64,000 nt of DNA from Granulicella sp. WH15 (GCF_009914315.1 NZ_CP042596.1:4464001-4528000); one strand, 5' to 3'; shown: positions 42,352-51,327, counted from the stretch's first letter. A program made the numbers and translations. Notes: generated by a model not told the origin, from the sequence alone.

Positions 42352-43484
42352 GGACACAATGGATGTTATCCCTAGCCATGCTGGCCGGGGTCCTGACACC
42401 GCCCGCCTGGGGAAAGAGTTCGTGGCCTTTCTGGAGCCGCTACGCCGAGCGCTTCATCACGCCGGAGGGCCGTGTGGTCGATCCGGATCGCAGTTCCATG
42501 ACTACCTCCGAAGGCCAGAGCTATGCCCTGTTCTTCTCGCTCGTCGCCAATGATCCACGTGCGTTTCAAAAGATCCTGACATGGACCGAAGACAACCTGG
42601 CCCGAGGGAGAATCTCCAGCAATCTTCCTGCGTGGAGCTGGGGCAAAAACAACGACGACCAGTGGGGCGTACTCGACGCCAACTCCGCCTCCGACTCCGA
42701 CCTATGGATCGCCTACAGCCTGATCCAGGCCGGAACCCTCTGGCAGCGGCCGGACTATGCCGCCAAGGGAGCCAGCCTGCTCCACCGCATCGCCCAGGAA
42801 GAGGTGGTGGAGATACCGCGGCTCGGCCCCGTGCTTCTTCCCGGCAAGACCGGCTTCCACACCGCCGATACGTGGGTCCTGAACCCCAGCTACCTGCCTC
42901 TCCCGCTGCTCTACGCCTCGGGCAACGTGGACCCTCGCGGCCCCTGGAAACAGATGGCGCGCAATCTGCCGTTCTGGCTGGAAGAATCCAGCCCAGGCGG
43001 CTTTGCGATGGACTGGGTCCAGTGCAACCTCACCAACTGCTCTCCCATCGCCGGGCCAGGCAACACCACAGGCACACCACGCGGCAGCTACGATGCCATC
43101 CGCGTCTATCTGTGGGCGGGCATTGCGGGCAAGGACACTCCGGGCAACAAGCGATTGCTCAAGACCTTCTCTCCCATGCTCAGCTACATGAAGGCGCATC
43201 CCCTGCCGCCTGAATCGGTCGCCGCCGACAGTGCCATCCTGAGCGCCTCGGGACCTGCATCCTTCGCCGCCGCCCTCATTCCATTTGCATTCAACTCCGG
43301 CGAGTATGCCCTGACTGGCCGGCTCCGGCAGAGGGTCGCAGCCTCGATCTCTCCATCGACAGGCCTGCTTGGAAGCCCCGCCCGCTACTACGACCAGAAC
43401 CTAGCCCTCTTTGCGCTGGGCTGGCAGCAGCGATTCTTCCGCTTCGCCCCGGACGGAACGTTGAAGGTTCCGTGGAAGGCATAA
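42348..43484 (+). CDS. bcsZ: GH8 endoglucanase (BcsZ-like cellulase)
   Basis: The 378-aa product starts at ATG 42348 (GGAG about nine bases upstream) with a signal peptide (MLSLAMLAGVLTPPAWG). The glycoside hydrolase family 8 signatures are intact: TTSEGQSYALFF with Glu55 as general acid, WGVLDANSASDSDLW with Asp116, and GSYDAIRVYLW with Asp249 at the position of the catalytic base of E. coli BcsZ. It hydrolyses beta-1,4-glucan in the periplasm and normally accompanies bacterial cellulose synthase genes; none are present here, so it is an orphan in this window. The gene is followed by a strong terminator. Confidence 0.9.
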   Translation: MRTQWMLSLAMLAGVLTPPAWGKSSWPFWSRYAERFITPEGRVVDPDRSSMTTSEGQSYALFFSLVANDPRAFQKILTWTEDNLARGRISSNLPAWSWGKNNDDQWGVLDANSASDSDLWIAYSLIQAGTLWQRPDYAAKGASLLHRIAQEEVVEIPRLGPVLLPGKTGFHTADTWVLNPSYLPLPLLYASGNVDPRGPWKQMARNLPFWLEESSPGGFAMDWVQCNLTNCSPIAGPGNTTGTPRGSYDAIRVYLWAGIAGKDTPGNKRLLKTFSPMLSYMKAHPLPPESVAADSAILSASGPASFAAALIPFAFNSGEYALTGRLRQRVAASISPSTGLLGSPARYYDQNLALFALGWQQRFFRFAPDGTLKVPWKA

Positions 43485-43590
43485 TCAGAGCAGATAATAC
43501 AGCCCACGATTACCTGCTGCACCAGCTCCTCTCCACCAAGTTGATCGTCTTGAGTCGTCAAGTACAAATCTGACAAAACCATTGCTGCAT

Positions 43591-43639
43591 AAACAATAGT
43601 CCCCGGCAAGTCTCTCGACTTCCCTGGGGACTATTGTTT
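43591..43639. terminator. Bidirectional terminator between GH8 and SDR genes
   Basis: AAACAATAGTCCCC pairs with GGGGACTATTGTTT (14 bp); the interior can pair further (AAGTC/GACTT). It overlaps the stop codon of the minus-strand SDR gene and ends the GH8 transcript. Confidence 0.8.
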
Positions 43640-44537
43640 ACTTTGCCTTCGAGGGCCTAAGAAGGTCAGCAAGCCCCATGTTCTTAAGCAACTCACTCCG
43701 AACACGATCTGCAACTCCATTCACGATCTCGGCGCCGTCGTCCGCCGGGTCGATGTGCACGCGCAGCGGTCGCGTGCCGAACGGCATATTCACCACCTCG
43801 ACGATGGCCTTGGCCACATCCAGCACGTCGGCATCGGGCACCGCCGTGGCTTCGAAGCCCTTCATAATCTCCGCCGCCAACGTCGCCGTAGGTCCGGCCT
43901 CATACTCGGCCAACCGCGCCTTATCGGCAGGAGCACCAGCATTGGCGAAGTGATTCGTGCCCGAAGTAAAAGCACCGGGAACGATGATCGAGGTCTCGAC
44001 GTTCCAGCGCGCAAGCTCACCCGCATAGCTGATGGCGAGCGCATCCATACCGGCCTTCGCCGCGAAGTAGGGTGCAAGATACGGCGGCGTTCCGCCACGC
44101 GTGCTCGTGCTGCCCACCCACACCACCAGCCCCTGTCCCTGCTTGCGCAGCACAGGCAGGGCCGCGCGATTGACACGCTGCGTGCTCAACACGTTGACGT
44201 CATACGCCGCCGCCAACTGCTCCGTCGTAAACGCCTCCGTAGGCCCGAAGACCATGTGGCCCGCGTTATGGATGACCACATCCAGATGCCCGGCCTCACT
44301 CAAGATCTGTTGGATCGCCGCATCGACGGAGTCCTGCGATGCCACATCCAGCTCTACCGTGCGCAGATCGACGTTGTTCTCCTGCGCGAACTTATTTGCT
44401 GCTTCAACCTGCGGTACATTCCGCGTCTCCGTAGCCCGCATACTCGCATAGACCGTATGCCCTGCCTTCGCCAGCTCTCGCGCTGCAAGCGCGCCGAAGC
44501 CGCTCGAAGCGCCGGTAATCACAATGACTTGCTTCAT
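43638..44537 (-). CDS. Short-chain dehydrogenase/reductase (SDR)
   Basis: The 299-aa product is a classical-type SDR. TGASSGFG at residues 8-15 binds NAD(P), HNAG marks the central strand, and YFAAK holds the catalytic Tyr and Lys, preceded by the Ser segment GSTSTRG. The Arg after the first strand pair (YASMRATE) suggests NADP(H) preference. The enzyme would oxidise an alcohol or reduce a carbonyl in the cytoplasm; substrate unknown. It lies 90 bp downstream of a second SDR with a hairpin between them, and that pair is divergent from a LysR regulator. Confidence 0.9.
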   Translation of the reverse strand: MKQVIVITGASSGFGALAARELAKAGHTVYASMRATETRNVPQVEAANKFAQENNVDLRTVELDVASQDSVDAAIQQILSEAGHLDVVIHNAGHMVFGPTEAFTTEQLAAAYDVNVLSTQRVNRAALPVLRKQGQGLVVWVGSTSTRGGTPPYLAPYFAAKAGMDALAISYAGELARWNVETSIIVPGAFTSGTNHFANAGAPADKARLAEYEAGPTATLAAEIMKGFEATAVPDADVLDVAKAIVEVVNMPFGTRPLRVHIDPADDGAEIVNGVADRVRSELLKNMGLADLLRPSKAK

Positions 44538-44575
44538 GGAAGTTCCCCTATTCGTGGAGTTTCAATTCAGTCGAA

Positions 44576-44603
44576 GAAGAGGGCACATCTCCGCGCCCTC
44601 TTC
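44576..44603 (-). other. Intercistronic hairpin between two SDR genes
   Basis: GAAGAGGGC pairs with GCCCTCTTC (9 bp) around a 10-nt loop. Partial termination or mRNA protection is possible. Confidence 0.5.
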
Positions 44604-44626
44604 AAAACCCTGGCGCGACGCTCTGT

Positions 44627-45355
44627 TTAGGCGAAGCCACCGTTGGCGCGCAGAATCTGGGCATTGACCCAGCCGCCATCCGGCCCAGCGAGGAACGAGA
44701 CGACGTTCGCAATATCCTCCGGCTGGCCCAGGCGCTCCAGCGGAGCCAGCTTGCCAAGCTGTGCGATCTGCTCGGGCGTCTTGCCGGTGAGGAACAGATC
44801 TGTGCCCGTCGGTCCAGGCGCAATTGCATTCACCGTGATGTTGCGGCCACGCAGCTCATTCGCCAGCACAGGAACAAGCCCTTCAACACCGGCCTTCGAC
44901 GCGATGTACGGACCATAAGTCGGGAAGGACTTCGCCAACACGCTGCTGGAGAAGGCAATGATGCGTCCCCCCTCAGCCACATGCTGCGCCGCCTGCGCGA
45001 AGATTAGGAAGGTGCCGCGCAGGTTGGTCGCGATCACCTTGTCGAACGCCTCCACATCTCCCTTCGCTATCGGCGAAAGCGGCATAATGCCTGCATTGTT
45101 GACGACAATGTCTACGCGGCCATAGGTCTCTATCGTCTTATCGAAGAGCTGCTTGACCTCCGCGGCATCGCCCACATCCGCCTTGATCGCGAGCGCCTCT
45201 CCATCAGCCTTGCGAATCTCGTCCACGGTCTCCTGGGCCGAGGCGCTGTTGCCTGCATAGTTGACGATCACCGCGAAACCATCCGCGGCCAAACGCTTGG
45301 CGATGCTGCGGCCGATACCGCGCGATGCTCCGGTAACGATTGCTATCTTAGCCAT
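44627..45355 (-). CDS. Short-chain dehydrogenase/reductase (FabG-like SDR)
   Basis: The 242-aa product starts at ATG 45355 with AAGGAG just upstream. It is a classical SDR: TGASRGIG cofactor motif, NNAG, Ser in FSSSV, and YGPYIASK with the catalytic Tyr and Lys. The C-terminal PGPTGTDLF loop is typical of 3-oxoacyl-ACP-reductase-like sugar and alcohol dehydrogenases. It is divergent from a LysR gene, which probably regulates it, and precedes another SDR. Substrate cannot be deduced. Confidence 0.9.
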   Translation of the reverse strand: MAKIAIVTGASRGIGRSIAKRLAADGFAVIVNYAGNSASAQETVDEIRKADGEALAIKADVGDAAEVKQLFDKTIETYGRVDIVVNNAGIMPLSPIAKGDVEAFDKVIATNLRGTFLIFAQAAQHVAEGGRIIAFSSSVLAKSFPTYGPYIASKAGVEGLVPVLANELRGRNITVNAIAPGPTGTDLFLTGKTPEQIAQLGKLAPLERLGQPEDIANVVSFLAGPDGGWVNAQILRANGGFA

Positions 45356-45443
45356 AACCTTCTCCTTTTCACGTCGGCTTCGCTGCTCTCCGAAACCGTC
45401 CATGGATGAAGAATGCGCCGTTCCCTGTCATAATTCCAATGCA

Positions 45444-45451
45444 TAGTACTA
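45444..45451. promoter_or_regulatory. Candidate LysR box in SDR/LysR promoter
   Basis: The palindrome TAGTACTA, within AT-rich flanks, lies in the 105-bp divergent region, 10 bp before the LysR start. LysR-type regulators usually bind such A/T-rich dyads. Confidence 0.35.
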
Positions 45452-45460
45452 ATATTGATT

Positions 45461-46402
45461 ATGCGTCTTACGCAATTACGCCAGGCCGATCTTAACCTCC
45501 TCGTCGTCTTCGCAGTCTTTGCGGAAGAGCGGAACGTCTCCCGCGCAGCGGAGCGTCTTCTGCTTAGTCAGCCAGCCGTCAGCCGCGCGCTCCAGCGGCT
45601 GCGCGATACCTTCCATGACGATCTCTTTGTAAGAACATCTGCGGGCTACGAGCTGACCCCACAAGGGCAGCGTCTTCTACAAGAACTCGAAGGGATGCTC
45701 CCCAAACTGGACCGCCTCCTCAGCGGCTCCAACTTCGATCCCTCCTCCGAGCAGGCCAGCTTCCGCATTGCCACAACGGATAGCGCCGCGTCGATCCTTG
45801 CCCCCGTCCTTTGCCGCAACATTCTTCCTTCGGCGACCAAAATACGCTTTGAGTTTGTCCAGTGGCACAAGGGTCTCTTCGACGACCTCACCCACGGCAG
45901 CGTCGATCTGGTCTTCAGCGCCAGCATCGTGGACGTACCATCACCGCTGCAGAGCCAGACCATCTACGACGAGGAGTTTGTCTGCGTTGTCGATGGGAAG
46001 AGCCCCTACAAAAAGACGCTCACCATAGCGCAGTACATCGCGGCCGAGCACATAAGCGTCAACATTCAAAGCGGCATCCAGGTAGCTCCGGATAAGCATC
46101 TCGCGGCGCAGGGTTACAAGCGGCAGATTGCCATCCAGGTGCCATACCATGAGGCCGCAGTACGTTGCGTCGAGCGCACGAAGTTTATCGCCACCGTTCC
46201 TCGCAAGTTTGTGGAAGGGATGACACAAACGCCCGCCATCAAGACACTCAAAGCGCCACCCGAGGTTGGGGGCTTCCGCTACGTAATGATCTGGCATCCC
46301 CGCGTCAACACCGATGCCGCGCACGTATGGCTCCGCGCCACCATGCGCGAGGTCGGAGCGATCATCTCTAAAGCACAGGCAAGCAAAAGACAAGCCAGAT
46401 AA
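45461..46402 (+). CDS. LysR-family transcriptional regulator (NodD/SyrM-like)
   Basis: The 313-aa product starts at ATG 45461 (TTG 45455 is an alternative). The N-terminal helix-turn-helix is clear: LNLLVVFAVFAEERNVSRAA followed by LSQPAVSRALQRLRDTF and the LFVR wing. The effector domain begins near residue 95 (FRIATTDSAASIL) and shows the periplasmic-binding-protein fold pattern of the NodD-type subfamily. It likely activates or represses the divergently encoded SDR pair in response to a small aromatic or other organic ligand. Convergent with the NAD(P)-binding protein gene, 13 bp away. Confidence 0.91.
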   Translation: MRLTQLRQADLNLLVVFAVFAEERNVSRAAERLLLSQPAVSRALQRLRDTFHDDLFVRTSAGYELTPQGQRLLQELEGMLPKLDRLLSGSNFDPSSEQASFRIATTDSAASILAPVLCRNILPSATKIRFEFVQWHKGLFDDLTHGSVDLVFSASIVDVPSPLQSQTIYDEEFVCVVDGKSPYKKTLTIAQYIAAEHISVNIQSGIQVAPDKHLAAQGYKRQIAIQVPYHEAAVRCVERTKFIATVPRKFVEGMTQTPAIKTLKAPPEVGGFRYVMIWHPRVNTDAAHVWLRATMREVGAIISKAQASKRQAR

Positions 46403-46415
46403 GGGCTCGCCAGCA

Positions 46416-47078
46416 TTAGCATTGCAGCAGCTCCCGCATCTCTCGCCAGTAATAGATCTTGGACCTGCCCGCAGCATCCTTCGCAGAGTTCTTCATCGCT
46501 CGTGCAATATCTTCCGCAGACGTCCCCCGATAGCGATCCACATTCCCCACCAGGAAGAGATCGATAAGCGGCCATACCTTCAACACCACTCGCTCCAGCG
46601 GGCGATTCTCGCTGCGGTGCCCCATAATCATCGACGGCCGAAAGATCCTCGTATGCTCAAAGTTCAGCGCAAGAATATCGCGCTCGGTTTCGCCTTTAGT
46701 CCTGATATAAAAAGTCTTCGAAGCGGCGTTAGCACCAACCGACGAGACCAGAAAGACAGAGTGCGCGCCACCCTCTCTCGCAAGCCTGGCCGCCAGCACC
46801 GGATAGTCATGGTCAACCTGGTAGTACTCCCGTTTATCGGGAGTCCGTTTCGTGGTTGAGCCGAGCGCAATAAAAACCTCATCGCAAACAAATTTCTCTC
46901 GTGTCTCCGACGAAGAGTTATAGTCACCGATCCACATCCTGAGCTTGGGATGGCTGAGCGGCAACTCCCTGCGCACAACAGCGATTACCTCTTCATAATC
47001 AGGGCTATCCAGTAGCTCGCGCAGAAGATACGAGCCCACAAATCCGCTTGCACCGAAGACAACCGCCTTTTTCATCAT
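46416..47078 (-). CDS. NAD(P)-binding Rossmann-fold protein (HTATIP2/NmrA-like)
   Basis: From ATG 47078 the product is 220 aa. VFGASGFVGSYLLREL is the nucleotide-binding loop of atypical SDRs; LGSTTKR and FYIRTKGETE (Tyr and Lys) follow the pattern of the small HTATIP2/YwnB group, and RPSMIMGHR is also characteristic. A frame up to 47141 is open but the added residues do not match the family. The cellular function is unclear, possibly redox sensing or quinone metabolism. Divergent from the trehalose synthase fusion. Confidence 0.82.
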   Translation of the reverse strand: MMKKAVVFGASGFVGSYLLRELLDSPDYEEVIAVVRRELPLSHPKLRMWIGDYNSSSETREKFVCDEVFIALGSTTKRTPDKREYYQVDHDYPVLAARLAREGGAHSVFLVSSVGANAASKTFYIRTKGETERDILALNFEHTRIFRPSMIMGHRSENRPLERVVLKVWPLIDLFLVGNVDRYRGTSAEDIARAMKNSAKDAAGRSKIYYWREMRELLQC

Positions 47079-47210
47079 CAAGATAATCTCGCATGTATCA
47101 AAATTTCCAAAACTCAAATGAGTTGAGCGGCTCTTAGGCAACGCATCTATCGCACCAAATGCATCTCATAGAGACCTGCGTATTTTCGACCATGTACCGG
47201 CCTCATCCTT

Positions 47211-49565
47211 ATGATGAACGAGAAAGCAGTCGGGATAAGAAAAAAGCAGCCTGGGGCCAGCCTTATGCGGATTTTGAGTTTGCGGTTGATTGTAGCGATG
47301 ATTATTGGGATCACACTCGTCTCCCTTGGATCATCCTGGTACGAGGTGGGTGCCGAGAAGGACGCACTGCGCCACGATCTCGAGCGCAAAGCCGGAACCC
47401 TGGGCGAGAGCCTCGCCAGCAACGCGGAGTCATATCTGCAGACCGGCAACCGCGCCAAGGTAGAGGAGATGGCCCGGCAGTACACCAATCGAGACCATCT
47501 CCTCGGCATCGGTGTCTACGACGACGATGGCTCCCCCCTGGCCGTAACCCACAGCCTGGACTCCAGCCTCTCGCCACCACCACAGCTCTTGAAGGATGCC
47601 GTGGCAAACAACCGCATCGTCAGCAGGTTCATGCTGCTGCACTTCAAGCGTGTCTACCTGCTGGCCGCGCCGTTGCATGACGTGGACAAGAATGTAGCCG
47701 GCGGCATCATCGTAGTGCACGAGGCCGGCTACATCCGTACCGAGATCTTCCGCATCTGGGGCCGTGTCTTCTACCACATCGCCATCCAGGTGCTGGTCAT
47801 CGTGGCTATCACGATCCTGATCCTGCGCTGGAGTCTCACCGGCCCCATCGCACGCGCAGCCCAATGGATGAAGGCACTGCGCACCGGCCGTCAGGCAGTC
47901 CAGCCCTCGGCAACCGACCTGGACTTCCTGCTGCCTCTCGCGCGCGAGGTCGCGCCGCTGGCCGAGAGTATGCAGCAGGCACGCGCCGCAGCCGAGATGG
48001 AGGCACGCCTGCGCAACGCCAACGAGTCCCTCTGGACCGCGCAACGCCTGGCCGATCACGTCCGCAGCAAGCTCGACGGCAGCAACCTCTACGTGGTCTC
48101 GAACCGCGAGCCCTACATCCACAATCGTCGCGGCAAAGAGATCACCGTTACCGTCCCGGCCAGCGGCCTCGTCACCGCCATCGAGCCGATCCTCTGCGCC
48201 TGCAACGGCACCTGGGTCGCCCACGGCAGCGGCGACGCGGACGTGGAGACCGTAGACAGCCACGACCGCCTACAGGTTCCGCCCGAGGACCCGCGCTACA
48301 CCCTGCGCCGCGTCTGGCTCAGCGCCGAGCAGGAGGACGGATACTACAACGGCTTTGCCAACGAGGGCCTCTGGCCTCTCTGCCACATCGCCCACACCCG
48401 CCCCACCTTCCGCACATCGGATTGGGAGCACTACAACGCCGTCAACGCGAAGTTCGCCGACGCCCTGGTCGAAGAGATCGGCGACGAAGAGCACCCCGTC
48501 GTCCTCATCCAGGACTACCACTTCGCTCTGCTGCCCCGTATGCTCAAAGACCGCCTGCCGCACGCGCGCATCGCGATCTTCTGGCACATCCCCTGGCCCA
48601 ACCCCGAATCTTTCGGCATCTGCCCCTGGCAGCGCGAGCTGCTCGACGGTCTGCTGGGCGCGGACCTCATCGGCTTCCACGTCCAGGCCCACTGCAACAA
48701 CTTCCTCCACTCCGTCGACCGCGTCCTCGAAGCCCGCATCGACTGGGAGCACTTCACCGTCAGCCGCAAGGATCACGAGTCCCGCGTACGCCCGTTCCCC
48801 ATCAGCGTGGAGTTCCCCGAAGAGGACATCGACACCGCATCCAGCATCGAAGAAGAGCGCAGCCAGCTACTCTCCGAACTCGGCATCGAAGCCAGCTTCC
48901 TCGGCGTGGGCGTCGACCGCCTGGATTACACCAAGGGCATCATCGAGCGCCTCCAGGCCGTAGAACTCTTTCTGGAGCGCTACCCACGCTACCAGGAGAA
49001 GTTCACCTTTATCCAGATCGGCGCACCCACGCGCAGCCGCATCAAGCGCTACGCCGACTTCCAGGCGCAGGTCGAGGCCGAGGCCGAGCGGATCAACTTC
49101 CGCTTCAAGCGCGGCAAATGGAAGCCCATCATCCTCCAGAGCCGCCAGCACAGCCACAAGGAAGTGACCCGCTACTACCGCGTCGCCCATCTCTGCATGG
49201 TCACCTCCCTGCACGACGGCATGAACCTTGTCGCAAAAGAGTACATCGCGTCCCGTTACGACGACCGCGGCGTCTTGATCCTCAGCCAGTTCACCGGCGC
49301 GGCGCGAGAGCTGCGTGACGCGATCCTCGTGAACCCCTACGACATTCAAGCGACAGCCGAGGCGCTCGCACAGGCCCTCGACATGAACATCAAAGAGGTA
49401 GTAGACCGCATGAAGCGCATGAGGAGATGGGTGAAGGAGCACAACATCTACTGGTGGGCGGCCAACCTGATCGGCGAGCTGTGCGACATCCGCATCGACG
49501 CCAAGAGGAGCACCGCAGTCGCGGACAAGAGCGTCGGCAGAGTCCTGAGCCGGAGGAGAAGATAA
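47211..49565 (+). CDS. otsA: Membrane sensor-trehalose-6-phosphate synthase fusion (GT20)
   Basis: This 784-aa protein fuses a sensor-kinase-like input to a glycosyltransferase. A membrane helix at about 24-42 is followed by a 140-residue periplasmic sensor, a second helix near 186-207 (VFYHIAIQVLVIVAITILIL), a HAMP-like segment (LTGPIARAAQWMKAL) and a coiled coil. From about residue 291 the complete GT20 domain follows: VVSNREPY, IQDYHFALLP, FWHIPWPN, GVDRLDYTKGI and TSLHDGMNLVAKEY. OtsA makes trehalose-6-phosphate from UDP-glucose and glucose-6-phosphate; classical OtsA is soluble and about 470 aa. Start is uncertain (ATG 47265 is also possible). otsB follows one base after the stop. Confidence 0.9.
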   Translation: MMNEKAVGIRKKQPGASLMRILSLRLIVAMIIGITLVSLGSSWYEVGAEKDALRHDLERKAGTLGESLASNAESYLQTGNRAKVEEMARQYTNRDHLLGIGVYDDDGSPLAVTHSLDSSLSPPPQLLKDAVANNRIVSRFMLLHFKRVYLLAAPLHDVDKNVAGGIIVVHEAGYIRTEIFRIWGRVFYHIAIQVLVIVAITILILRWSLTGPIARAAQWMKALRTGRQAVQPSATDLDFLLPLAREVAPLAESMQQARAAAEMEARLRNANESLWTAQRLADHVRSKLDGSNLYVVSNREPYIHNRRGKEITVTVPASGLVTAIEPILCACNGTWVAHGSGDADVETVDSHDRLQVPPEDPRYTLRRVWLSAEQEDGYYNGFANEGLWPLCHIAHTRPTFRTSDWEHYNAVNAKFADALVEEIGDEEHPVVLIQDYHFALLPRMLKDRLPHARIAIFWHIPWPNPESFGICPWQRELLDGLLGADLIGFHVQAHCNNFLHSVDRVLEARIDWEHFTVSRKDHESRVRPFPISVEFPEEDIDTASSIEEERSQLLSELGIEASFLGVGVDRLDYTKGIIERLQAVELFLERYPRYQEKFTFIQIGAPTRSRIKRYADFQAQVEAEAERINFRFKRGKWKPIILQSRQHSHKEVTRYYRVAHLCMVTSLHDGMNLVAKEYIASRYDDRGVLILSQFTGAARELRDAILVNPYDIQATAEALAQALDMNIKEVVDRMKRMRRWVKEHNIYWWAANLIGELCDIRIDAKRSTAVADKSVGRVLSRRRR

Positions 49566-49566
49566 C

Positions 49567-50382
49567 GTGCAGCATCTATCCGAAGCAACCGTCCTCTCCG
49601 CTCTGATGGAGCAGCTCACCGCCGCGCCCACCTCATCGCTGCTCCTCGACTACGACGGCACCCTGGCCCCCTTCCGCACTGAGCGCCATCTCGCCTATCC
49701 CTACCCGCAGGTGGTGCCGCTTCTCAACAGCATCCTGAGCTGCGGAAGATCGCGCGTCGTCATCGTCACAGGACGTCCCATCGTTGAAGTAGAGGCCTTG
49801 CTCGGACCTTTGCAAAGCGTCGAGATATGGGGCTCGCACGGGCTGGAGCATCGCCTGGCCGACGGCACCTATCGCCAACTCGCCATCGCCCCCGCAACCA
49901 CCGAGCTACTCAAGCAGGCCGAATCATGGCTGACGGCTGAAGGCTATGCAGAGAGGACCGAGATCAAACCCGGCGGTTTAGCGGTTCACTGGCGTGGAAT
50001 GGCCGACGCTGAAATAGAGAATATACGCGAGCCTCTGTACAAGGGCCTGAGCGCCTTTGCAGAGCAATCCAGTCTCAAGCTTCTCGGCTTCGAAGGCGGC
50101 CTTGAACTCCGCGTCGCTCACCCCAACAAGGGCGACGCCGTGACGACCCTCTTGAGCGACATGGATCTCACGACTCCCGTCGTCTATCTCGGCGACGATC
50201 TCACCGATGAAGATGCCTTCGAAGCTTTGCGCCCTCGCGGACTCGGCATCCTCGTCCGTCCGGAGTTTCGCGAGACCAGCGCGCAGCTCTGGCTGCGGCC
50301 GCCCGATGAGCTGCTCGACTTCCTGCAACAATGGCTGAACAGCATCTCATCTCATCAAGCAACAAGTGTAGTTACAAATTAA
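49567..50382 (+). CDS. otsB: Trehalose-6-phosphate phosphatase
   Basis: The 271-aa product starts at GTG 49567 with a strong GGAGGAGA upstream, inside the end of the otsA-like gene. HAD-superfamily motifs are complete: DYDGTLAPF (Asp28 nucleophile, Asp30), VTGRP, and GDDLTDEDAF. It dephosphorylates trehalose-6-phosphate to trehalose in the cytoplasm, completing the two-step pathway with the preceding gene, and translation is probably coupled. Length is usual for OtsB. Confidence 0.93.
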   Translation: MQHLSEATVLSALMEQLTAAPTSSLLLDYDGTLAPFRTERHLAYPYPQVVPLLNSILSCGRSRVVIVTGRPIVEVEALLGPLQSVEIWGSHGLEHRLADGTYRQLAIAPATTELLKQAESWLTAEGYAERTEIKPGGLAVHWRGMADAEIENIREPLYKGLSAFAEQSSLKLLGFEGGLELRVAHPNKGDAVTTLLSDMDLTTPVVYLGDDLTDEDAFEALRPRGLGILVRPEFRETSAQLWLRPPDELLDFLQQWLNSISSHQATSVVTN

Positions 50383-50389
50383 ACCCGCC

Positions 50390-51139
50390 TCATCTGCTCT
50401 GAATCAGCGAGGGCAGAAGCGCCTCATCGGCCTGAAGCTGCTTCGCAAACTCACCGATGGGCTCATCTTCCACCCAGGGGCAGCCATCCTTTGCCGCGAA
50501 TACGACCTTGTTCTCGCCATCTTCGGGAACGACCACAAGTACACGGCTGCCGAAGGTTCTTCGAATCTGATTGATAGATTGCTGATGGCCGGGGTTGCAC
50601 AGGTTCACCACCATCACACCATCTGGCGAGAGCACCCGGTAACAGTCCTCGTAGAAGTCCTGCGAACAAAGCTGAGGCGGCTGCCCATGCAGGTCGAACC
50701 CATCCACGATCAGCACCTCCGGAGCATCGTCCGTAGAAGCGACATAATCCGCGCCATCCGCGCAGATTACGCGAAACCGCTCGTCATCCGCCGGAACATG
50801 AAACTCCTCCCGCACCGAGATCACCATCGGGTTGATCTCGATCACCGTGATGTCCGTCGTGGGCAGATGACGATAGCACCACTTCGGCATCGAGCCGCCG
50901 CCCAGCCCGATCATCAAGATGCGCTTCGGGCTCGGATGAAAGAGCATAAATGCCATCATGCTGCGGGTATAGGAGAGCACCAGAAAGTTCGGATCGCTCA
51001 TCAGCATCTCGCTCTGGATCTCGCCGATCTGAAACTGCATGGTGACGCTATTGCCGTCCTGGTAGACATGCGGGCGCACCGAAGCGACTCTCCGCTGCAT
51101 GGTGCGATTCGTGCTATGGATCAACGACAGTTCGTGCAT
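50390..51139 (-). CDS. Spermidine synthase-like aminopropyltransferase/methyltransferase
   Basis: The 249-aa product has the spermidine-synthase Rossmann core: LMIGLGGGSMPKW, VIEINP, CADGADYV and LIVDGFD. The N-terminal beta-domain of true SpeE is reduced (QFQIGEIQSEMLM), so polyamine synthesis is not certain; similar short proteins occur as stand-alone homologues. The start at ATG 51139 is close to GGAG. Convergent with otsB, only 7 bp apart. Confidence 0.82.
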   Translation of the reverse strand: MHELSLIHSTNRTMQRRVASVRPHVYQDGNSVTMQFQIGEIQSEMLMSDPNFLVLSYTRSMMAFMLFHPSPKRILMIGLGGGSMPKWCYRHLPTTDITVIEINPMVISVREEFHVPADDERFRVICADGADYVASTDDAPEVLIVDGFDLHGQPPQLCSQDFYEDCYRVLSPDGVMVVNLCNPGHQQSINQIRRTFGSRVLVVVPEDGENKVVFAAKDGCPWVEDEPIGEFAKQLQADEALLPSLIQSR

Positions 51140-51204
51140 TCGCTCCAGCCCAAAGTTTATTTTAAGTTACGAATAGAAATCTAATCCTCCGGCAGCAAGC
51201 CCTA

Positions 51205-51327
51205 TCAGGACTGCTTATCGACCGGCGGCCTCTGCCGCGGCGAGGCCGACTTGCGCGCGTTATCCGACGGGCTCGATATACCGAACGACCTTGCCACCTG
51301 GGCCAGCAACTTGAGCAAAGAATTCAC
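51205..51327 (-). CDS. 40-aa small protein with strong ribosome binding site
   Basis: AGGAGG lies about five bases before GTG 51327, and the frame gives 40 residues, MNSLLKLLAQVARSFGI then a Ser/Pro/Arg/Lys-rich tail ending VDKQS. The first 17 residues can form an amphipathic helix; the tail is basic and probably disordered. The perfect Shine-Dalgarno and position between two real minus-strand genes (ArsR upstream, spermidine-synthase-like downstream) suggest a real small protein, but no family is recognised. Confidence 0.45.
   Translation of the reverse strand: MNSLLKLLAQVARSFGISSPSDNARKSASPRQRPPVDKQS

Noticed and set aside
47864..49318. 484-codon frame in another plus-strand register
   Set aside because: Shadow of the GT20 gene; extremely Arg/Pro-rich low-complexity product.
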